Shown here piece by piece: positions 56,810 to 64,000 of a DNA stretch of 64,000 bases. A program made the translations under genes and the position numbers. Positions within the stretch are counted from its first letter, which is position 1. The number at the start of each line of letters is the position of its first letter. The DNA is from Pseudeuparius sepicola (Eukaryota > Arthropoda > Insecta > Coleoptera > Anthribidae), in NCBI GenBank assembly GCA_963920635.1, contig OY987307.1, forward strand, positions 20,723,735-20,787,734, given 5' to 3'. Below the pieces are notes generated by a model. It did not search any database. It saw only the letters and a program-made list of their open reading frames with translations, and had not been told where the DNA came from.

Positions 56810-57715
56810 TAAGACCAATAATGGATAAACATATAAGATGTTCATATGGAGTAGGGTACACAATTTTGGGGCAGCTTTGATAACTAGAATTAAGAGTGAA
56901 CTTATGTGCTGTATGCTCTGGCCGCTCTGAACCTCCCAGTACACAGCCTTAGTTGGCCGTCTCTTTCTAGCCCGGGATCGTATGTCATTTGTCAGTTGAC
57001 CGTGGTCATCGCACACGAGTGCACCAAAACATAACATGGGACTCCCGTTTTCCCCTGCATATATGGGGTGAGGATAACGTTAGGCACAAGTGAATGCGCC
57101 CGGGTTTTCGATCTCCTCGATATGCAAAAACACGCATGTTTCCAGACTGATTGCGCTCTGAAATTTATGATTTTTTTTACGGTTAGACATTTCTAGAGTA
57201 CCCAGTCCATTAGTTCCCATACCTAAGTAAATAAATGCTACGCAGTTGCTTCTGGGGATTCCTAGTTTGTACTATTGTGAGGTTGAGGGTAAGAAATATT
57301 GTACATACCACCAAAAACGTCTAAAAATACCGGTATAAACCCAAAAGTATCTAGTTTTAGTAAGTTATTGCTTGACCTTTCAAATTACACGATATCCAAC
57401 GGTGAGCGTAGCAATATCATCGATGTAATTCATTGGATTTTAAATGAAGCTGCTGCTGTCGTCCACAGCATTGATCTTCTGATCAAAATAGACCCCCAAG
57501 TTACCAATTAGATTTCCCTTAAGTACTTACTTTTACGGAGAAAAAGTGTGTCGGGTTATAGTCTTAACTAATTGTCAAAAAAGTTTTGCCACATACTGAT
57601 GAGTCTCTAATGATTTTTCTTGATATTTGAAATGTATTCTTTCCCTCGTACCCCACACCTAACATCAATTAGTGTCAGGTGTGGGATATAATACAGTATT
57701 AGGTATGTTGCTATC
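56810..57715. other. No recognisable gene
   Basis: Short ORFs only. A phrase GTTGCTTCTGGGGATTCC then TAGTTTGTACTATTGTGAGG (about 57246-57285) is another diverged copy of the motif in the array units. 57656-57672 (TAGTGTCAGGTGTGGG region) resembles the repeats at 60159 and 60241. Confidence 0.4.
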
Positions 57716-57718
57716 AGG

Positions 57719-58680
57719 GACTCTAAAATAAGGGGACCCAGCATGTCACAGTCTATCACATAGGAAAAGTGAAGCCTTGAGGGGAAGTTTGTTTTCTGTT
57801 GGGTCCAAGGAGACCATAAGGGGGCTGATACAAGATTATGTTTTATGTCAGTGTCCAACTGCCATCAGGTTTTATGTGACATGCCAGTGCCATAGATTCT
57901 AAAGGAGGCAAAATATTTCCCATCATAATTCACAATTTTTAACTTTTCTAACTTCCAGATACTCAGATGTGTCAGTTAAAGGTAATGCGGTCGCCTGTAG
58001 TAGTCCCAATATACAGGGTGAGTCGAAGTTAAACCGCCATACTCAAAATTTGAGTAGTATTTTTAAAAATAAATTGGGTTCTTCATATAACATTTTGTCC
58101 AAAAACGCTTCGTTTTCGACATACAGGGCGTCAAAGTTTTCTTTTAAAAACAGAAAAAAATTAGTATTTTCGGTTCCATTTATGCTAGCGAGTTGAAAAT
58201 TGATACTCTTATGTTTTCTGGGACGGCGATTATGAATTTTCTATCAACTTTCTTCTAGCCGCTAGAGGGCGTTGGCTACGTCGTTACTTTCGAACAAAAG
58301 TGTTTTAAACTTTTTTGTCGTTGAAAAATCTGCATTTTAGACAGCGGAATGTTAAATTACATTTGATTTTGAACAAAAAATGTCTCTTGTAAAAATACGA
58401 AAACCTTAACCGTTTTCATGAAAAACGCAATTTTGTGTCGCAGTGCCCGTGAATTCGACAAAATTAAAATTTCGTAGTAATCTGAGAAATGGGATTTACT
58501 CATTTGGAATTCTTTATTTACAGTAGGTATTGTCCTAAATTAACAATTTTTGTGAAATTAGTAATAAAAAGAACTTTAACCAAGACAACTTTATTATAAT
58601 TTTTTCGTTATGTTTTTGCTAAAGAATAGGCCTCACTTTGGAAAGTATAATGACGGGTCCCCTTATTTTAAAGAGTCATA
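57719..58680. mobile_element. Segment with inverted ends enclosing a MITE arm
   Basis: GACTCTAAAATAAGGGGACC at 57719 matches, as imperfect reverse complement of about 55 bp, 58624-58680 (GGTCCCCTTATTTTAAAGAG). Between them is the single MITE arm 58012-58620, inserted or co-opted. The enclosing element has no ORF; it may be a decayed MITE of its own. Confidence 0.45.
58012..58620 (+). mobile_element. Single arm of the TACAGGGTGAG palindrome
   Basis: Closely matches the left arm and centre of the 41213-42286 palindrome and also has the 110-bp segment lost from that left arm. The second arm is absent. Either a truncated palindrome or a copy of the progenitor before it became palindromic. Confidence 0.8.
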
Positions 58681-59670
58681 TTATTCCCAAGGCTCTATCG
58701 GAGATTGTTAAGGTCAAAATAACAAATGTGAAAAAAGAAAATATTTTAGATTTTCGGCAATATTTAGCCTAATTTAATTGGACATTTGAACATAGTATAC
58801 GATAATTTTTAGTTATTTTTGGTTTATCGGTAGAGGTTGCTGGTTAGACCGTAATATTTCGTCTTAAATATACCCAAATAAGTAGACACATTTTACAGTG
58901 TAATCCGGAAATGAGTCTTAAAATGAAACTGCGTAATCTTTGACAGGTTTTATGGATTTAGATAAAGTTTTCCTAGATTTTCTAGAAAACCGCCTAGATA
59001 CAAGTGAACTATTTCTTTTGTTAGGACTTTTTACTTTTTAAATTTTGTTTTTAAATAATAATATAAAAATATTATCATTAGCTCATACAAAGGTAAAAGC
59101 CAAGGAACTTGAATCAGTTCGACCATTTGTGATTTGCTTCGAGAAAATGTAGGAATACTTTACATTACATTTAATAGGCTGTAACTTTTCAAGGAGGCCT
59201 AGGATCGAAAAATGTTATATCAAATCAATTTTTAGGGCTGAATCGCTAGATTTAACCTCTCCTGATTTCCTAAAGAGACATTTTAAACATAAGGTTTATG
59301 CTACTAAACCCAACATAAAGGATAGAGCTCCAGACATCTATCAAAATGTAATGAAAAATGTAATTTTGTGGTCTCTAGGAGAACATTTTTGTTAGATATT
59401 GTATACAAATAAAAATATCCTAGGGCGGTGAAAGATTGCCCACCCTGTATATATTAAATAACTATAATTACTAAGAAACAATAACTGTAGAAGAAGGAAA
59501 TAAAATAAATATTTCTTACTTTAGGGACAGCGCAGGTAGCTACATACTATAAATACATCATTAAAAATAAATGTTAGGTCGTCCTTAGCCTTCTGATCAA
59601 ATCTGTTTGGTTTATTTTCAGTTCGCTTGGCTTCTAAATACAAAAAAAAACTGAACAAACTTTAGACTTA
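58681..59670. other. No recognisable gene
   Basis: AT-rich sequence without supported ORFs. CACCCTGTATA at about 59441 looks like a right MITE end without a matching left end nearby. Confidence 0.4.
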
Positions 59671-59674
59671 TAGT

Positions 59675-59768
59675 TGATATCACGAACGATGATCTCTGCG
59701 TCACAATGGTTGACCATGGAAATTACATAGTTGACCATTGTGACGTAGGGATCATCGTTCGTGATATC
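59675..59768. repeat. 94-bp hairpin
   Basis: GATATCACGAACGATGATC at the left and its reverse complement at the right, with continuing complementarity through CGTCACAATGG-type sequence to a loop of about 10 nt at the centre. No coding content. Confidence 0.85.
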
Positions 59769-59784
59769 TATTATTAGTACATTG

Positions 59785-59899
59785 TGTACCTAGTAGGAAA
59801 AGCTGAACATTCCCGGACGACCGTAAAGATTGCCTGTCGAGGCGTAAGCCGAGACTGGCAATACGGAGTCGGGGAATGTGGCTTTTCCTACGAGGTATA
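59785..59899. repeat. 115-bp nested hairpin
   Basis: Outer arms TAGGAAAAGCTGAACATTCC and complement enclose an inner hairpin with ATTGCC and TCGAGGC around GTAA. The order resembles a folded small RNA, but no tRNA boxes A and B are evident; a palindromic micro-MITE is the simpler view. Confidence 0.75.
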
Positions 59900-60158
59900 C
59901 ATACTATTTTTCCGAAAATCGAAAATTACTCTAAGAACATAAATTCGAAAAACTTGTTCTCAATCATTTTTTTAGTTTATAAATAACTGTAAGGAAATAA
60001 TATTTCCTTACAGTACAAAAATAAATATTTCCTAACAGTTACTTTCCGTTGCCTGGCAACGACTAAGTGCAAGGAAATATTGACTTTTTCTTTCAAAAAT
60101 GTTATCAAAAATGTCAATATTTCTGATTGATTTTCGGAAAACAATATTATTTGTCATC

Positions 60159-60468
60159 TAGTGTCAGGTGTGGAGATATATTTAACAATATTCAAACATG
60201 TTCTAGTAGTAGCTTTGCCTTGGTCCCACTACGAACTGCCTAGCGTCAGGTGTGGGAATATTTTTTAACAATATTCAAAGATGTTCTAGTACAGTTTGTT
60301 CACCGAATGTTCGGCCCTACGTCACAACTCCCGTCCTTGTCGGACTCGTGAATATACGACCGATATCCATCATTCACGAGTAAGACAAGGACGGGAGTTG
60401 TGACGTAGGGCCGAACATTCGCTGAACAAACTGTATTTGCTTTGTCTTGGTTCCACTGTTTCATATTA
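60159..60468. repeat. Direct repeat pair split by a MITE
   Basis: The segment starting GTCAGGTGTGG at 60163 recurs from 60245: both contain TTTAACAATATTCAAA and a GTTCTAG, then a TTTGC/TTGG-TCCAC tail. The second copy is interrupted after GTTCTAG by the MITE 60290-60435. The unit period is about 82 bp. Confidence 0.7.
60290..60435. mobile_element. 146-bp palindromic MITE
   Basis: Arms read TACAGTTTGTTCACCGAATG and complement, with about 58 bp paired, including GGCCCTACGTCACAACTCCC. A half-copy lies at 35141-35199. It interrupts a direct repeat whose other copy shows the uninserted sequence. Confidence 0.85.
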
Positions 60469-60469
60469 A

Positions 60470-61116
60470 CTCACATGATTCAATACCTTTCAATATGAAA
60501 CTTCAGGAAGGAGTGCGTTTGAGAGTAATGTGTGACCTGGATGGAGCGCGCATAATATGGCGAAATACTGGTTGACATACAAAATGCATTTATAGGTTAG
60601 GTTGCACGATAAAACGCAACAATAAGAACAAATTCCAAGTGTAACCATAAACAACCTTGGTGTGTAGCACCTGGTGTCCAACCGTGTTAGCGTCACAATT
60701 ACCATTTGTAAAGTTAATGAGCATATAGCATTAAAAAACTATCAAATAATGTCACTTTTAAAACGCCATATACAGGATGCTTTTTAGGACTACCACCGTA
60801 ATTTTCTCGCTTATTTTGCGCCCTACAAAAAAAAAACGTAAGAAACAAAAATGTGGCAATTTTGAACAACTAAGTGGTGTTGAAAATGAAATCAGTATCC
60901 ATGGCCAACTTGTCGCGCAATATAAAAAACGTAAGATTGAGCAAAATATCATTTTGATGTAAGACAAGAATTTGCAAATCATAAAATATAGGGGGGACCA
61001 GAAATGACAACAATGCTGTTGTTAAGTAGCTACAGCTAAATATAATGCTTTAAGTTAGCACGGTTCAGATTCAGATAAGCAAATATTACGACTCCTGTTT
61101 ATAATAGGTTATTACA
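60470..61116. other. No recognisable gene
   Basis: Short ORFs only, on both strands; no repeats or RNA genes seen. Confidence 0.4.
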
Positions 61117-61650
61117 TAAATATGCATAGAATTGAAAAGTACTATGGAAGTCGTACAGGTGTGATTTTCATTGTGTTTGAGGCAGCCAAGTCTAGAGAGA
61201 GATAAATGGCAATAAGGAAGACAAGGAAGCGCAATAAATGTGTCAGCTGATTCAGGCCAAGGATGTATAAAGGGATGTTGCATATTAATGGGCATGTTCA
61301 GTAATTATCTTTATTGTATGATCTGTATTCCGTAATTCGGGACTTGTTTGTAGGAATGAGAATTTTTTTATAGTTCAATTCGATGTTTTCAACAGCATTT
61401 TGAATATAACCACAACGACATGTAAAAATCGCACATGAAAAAGTAGCGAATTAATTAAAAAAAATTACATGGAAATTTTTTGTACCTGGAAGGAAATGGA
61501 GACAAATAAAATACAAATTCCAAAATAAACATTTATTTTAAAATAAAGGCGACAAAATATCTAGGATAAGGTTTGTACACTTTCGTCTTTAATTAACTAT
61601 TAATTTTAAAATTGAATTTAATAGGAAAAACATCATAATTTTTAATGCAT

Positions 61651-62484
61651 CTAACAAAAAGAATTACAAATAAGTACTTTATTAAAGGGACCAGAACCTC
61701 CATTTCCATCTTTGACTAGGAAGAGGTTCATTATCAAAATTTTTGCCAGTTTTTCTCTTGATAGAGTTTCTATCATAAGATGACTTGGAAAATAAAACAC
61801 TGTAGTAATTAGATACTTTTTAAGTTTGCGCCGTCCAAAATTCTCTATGAAATCGCCCTCAATAAAATGTTGACTACAAATGCAAGTAAATACTTGTAGA
61901 CGGTACAAAAATTTTCCTTTTTATTGCTGCAATCCACTTGTCTCTAATCTCACCTTATCTCTTGCAAAACTGCAAAGTTGTTGGCAAATATTCTTAAAAC
62001 TTTATACAGGGCGAGTCTGAAATAACTGGCATTACTTTTCTGGGTAAGAGAGATGGTCATTCTGAACAACTTTTCTCGATATATTTTTTTTCCTATCGCC
62101 GAAATTTTTCTCTAATTTACCCACCTAAATTGCCCCCTCTATGAAGACACGGCACTGACGAATAGCATAAAGTCGGTCTCAAAATACTATACTAGTTGAT
62201 GATTTACCATTTTCTACTCGGTTCTTGGCAGGGCGACAGTGCCGTGTTTTCATAGAGGGGGGATTTTGAGGGGATGAATTATAGAAAAATCTCGGCGCTA
62301 GGAAAAAAATTTATTAAGAAAAGTGGCTCAGAATGACCATCTCTATTACCCAAAAAAAGGATGTCAGTTATTTCAAACACACCCTGTATATCTAATAATA
62401 AGACTTACGAATGAAAAAAAAAACATTATTCTCATTCTTTCCGCCCCGTTTGGTACATCCAAATACACAACAGGAATTGACCAT
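61651..62484 (-). pseudogene. THAP-domain exons of P-type transposase, copy 2
   Basis: The minus strand from ATG at 62484 reads MVNSCCVFGCTKRGGKNENN then a Phe run and HS, up to a GTAAGT donor at 62408. The intron (about 43 nt without the MITE) ends TTTGCAG at 61970. Exon 2 reads YRLQVFTCICSQHFIEGDF and FGRRKLKKYLITTVFYF. Zinc ligands CxxxxC and CSQH are intact, unlike copy 1. Past residue about 110 the frame shifts and no catalytic domain follows. THAP domains bind P-element ends, so this remnant alone would have been DNA-binding at most. Confidence 0.8.
62005..62398. mobile_element. 394-bp palindromic MITE in the THAP intron
   Basis: Begins TACAGGGCGAGTCTGAAATA and ends ACACCCTGTA, preceded and followed by TA (62003-62004, 62399-62400). 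The arms pair over most of their length (CTCTATGAAGACACGGCACTG against its complement near 62240). It splits the short intron of P-type copy 2. Confidence 0.85.
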
Positions 62485-62804
62485 CTTTTTGTAATCTACA
62501 ACTACAACAGAGAGAATATAGCCACATAGCTAAATTAAATTTTTTCTCTGATCTAAAAATATTAAACCAAACACCAACTAAGAAAACTCAACGCCGTTTT
62601 ATACGAAACTACCACCACGACACGAACTAAAATCAAATATAAATATAATAATTATTATTGAGTCAGAAGGAAAATGACGTTTGACGTTTGTGTTATGTGG
62701 TTTTTGCCGGAATCAGCTGATTTACTATTTCACTTATTCAAGTTTGGCTGCCAGTTTCCCTCTCTACACTCCTTCCATCTACTTGTCAATTCAATGCATA
62801 TATG

Positions 62805-63345
62805 ACTACGTTTATATCGACGCGTTCGATCCGATTGAGAGAGGTTTGAATACACTGGAGCGGACTCAAATAGACGGCGTAAACCCTACAGATTGAAATT
62901 CAATCATATTTAAAATTTCAAGTTAAGCCGCTATTTCCAAACCGAAGTTAGTCAGAATGTGCACCAACCTACTGTGGAATAAGTATAATAAGTTAATGTC
63001 CCTAGACAGGATTGAAAACCGGTAGGATTTGATGTAAACGTAGAATTACAAAAGTTTGACATAACTGAATCGCATCCATTTCAATCCGATCGAGTTGTCA
63101 CTAGATAAACGTAGTCTATATCTGTTTGTAAAGTTTAACTTTAATATATCACAGCTACGAGTTTTTGACAAGGGCACTCAGCACAAGAATAAACGTTCGG
63201 CAAAATTCGGACAACTTTTATGAATGTCAAAATCGGTAGGTAGATATGTGTACCCGATGAAAAGTTTAAAAAAAATTGTTAATACCCGGAGGCACTTTTT
63301 GAAAAGCTAACGATATCCGTAGCAATATTTGGAGTTGTGTTTGCC
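62805..63345. other. No recognisable gene
   Basis: AT-rich sequence, no supported ORF or repeat. Confidence 0.4.
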
Positions 63346-63359
63346 ATTTATTAGCATTT

Positions 63360-63665
63360 CACTTGAAAATTTCATTACATGCAAGTTCCCAAAACGGCGT
63401 CCAAGACTTCTGCGTCGCCCACTACAATTCCGAAACGCATTCTGGAACCGCCCGCCACCCAGTCCGAAATGCCGGCGGGACGGGGCGCCCGAGTATTTTG
63501 TTATATCCAAATCGAAATGCAATATAGGAAAATATATATTTTATGCAGTCGGGGGCACGCATGGGGTGGTACAGTCGCGCCGAAATTATTTTTACCTTTC
63601 GCAGCGAAACAAAATCGATATACGCGCGCGCCGTGCAGCTGGCAAATAAATTGAGCCGCGTTTTT
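63360..63665. other. CpG-rich block
   Basis: GC- and CpG-rich with overlapping ORFs of 71-106 codons on both strands. None carries a motif I know. Same class of isolated island as at 14.2 and 23.5 kb. Confidence 0.4.
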
Positions 63666-63884
63666 TTTTTGGTAGATAGGATGTACATTATTGTCTATCT
63701 ATTATTTGGTATTTAGGGGATGATGAAATATCCAAAACTACGTATTTGATGTTGTCTGCTTTAAATATTGCGCTCCCTATATAGCATAGCAACCCGCGTT
63801 TTGGAGAAAAAGCACCAGCCCAATATAAGCCTAGTCCAAGATTACTAATTATATGGGTGACAATTACCTATAATGAAAGTAAAA

Positions 63885-64000
63885 TATTACCTATTAATTT
63901 TTTCCTTTGGAAAATTGTAAAAGAAGCTCTCAACCAGCATTGTGGCCTTCATCAGGGCTATTTTTTAATAGCTAAATTACTTAATGTTAAAATAGTTGTT
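63885..64000 (-). mobile_element. Edge of a Penelope-related repeat
   Basis: On the minus strand CATTAAGTAATTTAGC precedes GCCCTGATGAAGGCCACAAT, closely resembling CATTAAGTATTTTCGCCC followed by TGATGAAGGCCAT at 16030-16064 in the Penelope-related element. The remainder lies outside the window. Confidence 0.45.

Larger units (their letters stand above)
61125..62796 (-). mobile_element. P-type (THAP) element, copy 2
   Basis: Inverted relative to copy 1 at 36914. Ends read CATAGAATTGAAAAGTAC (61125) and, as reverse complement, CATTGAATTGACAAGTAG (62796). Flanking 8-mers TAAATATG and CATATATG agree at 6 of 8 positions, a decayed duplication. A 394-bp MITE (62005-62398) sits in its intron; without it the length is about 1.28 kb, close to copy 1. 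Confidence 0.75.

Noticed and set aside
59785..59899. Structured non-coding RNA gene
   Set aside because: Folds well but lacks pol III boxes or known family features; a palindromic micro-MITE explains it.

Overview
This window is nuclear DNA from an arthropod, almost certainly an insect. It is AT-rich and has no operons, no bacterial-style gene packing and no host protein-coding gene that I can recognise. The mobile elements point to insects: Penelope-like elements with a GIY-YIG domain, an R4/Dong-clade retrotransposon in TAA repeats, Jockey/CR1-type fossils, Tc1, mariner and pogo remnants, THAP-bearing P-type elements, a Crypton-like tyrosine recombinase, and many short palindromic elements with TACAGGG ends. 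Species cannot be named from sequence; a beetle or hemipteran is only a guess. The window reads as an intergenic or long-intron region that has collected nested insertions.

Layout. 0-7 kb: a MITE-like element, CpG-rich patches, a 250-bp palindrome, then mostly featureless DNA. 7.1-11.4 kb: a 2.1-kb terminal-repeat element containing a mariner-derived foldback, abutting a 2.2-kb element that holds a tRNA-Thr-like module and a complete non-autonomous hAT insertion. 11.5-24 kb: a Crypton-like recombinase fossil (13.0-13.6 kb), strong CpG-rich blocks (14.2-15.1 and 23.5-24.0 kb), and two Penelope-related elements. 24-28 kb: a 2.1-kb terminal-repeat element, an ACGT-rich cluster and a near-perfect 649-bp tandem duplication. 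28-35 kb: two TACAGG-type MITEs, a Penelope fossil, and an 825-bp terminal-repeat element (33676-34500) that carries a small ORF for a putative secreted cysteine-containing peptide. 35.5-40.7 kb: a tandem array of about 0.85-kb units containing a reverse transcriptase fossil, interrupted by a P-type element with an exact 8-bp duplication and by an unusual 1.44-kb element with ordered subterminal repeats. 41-44.4 kb: a perfect 30-bp inverted repeat enclosing a large palindrome, and another terminal-repeat element. 45.1-49.8 kb: an inverted array unit split by a pogo-like element (itself hit by a palindrome), a non-LTR RT fossil, a dead Tc1 and a solo Penelope end. 52-56.8 kb: a Penelope fossil, the only long intact ORF (R4/Dong-type RT plus endonuclease, 766 codons open), and the C-terminal end of a Jockey/CR1-type RT. 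57-64 kb: further palindromes, a second THAP element with a MITE in its intron, and the edge of a Penelope-related repeat.

Most elements are decayed, so only relative order of insertion can be read. The youngest-looking are the Dong-type element, the P-type element at 36.9 kb, the hAT at 9.7 kb and the peptide-carrying element at 33.7 kb. The most unusual items are the peptide ORF inside its terminal repeats, the 1.44-kb subterminal-repeat element, and the tRNA-like module shared by two unrelated-looking elements.
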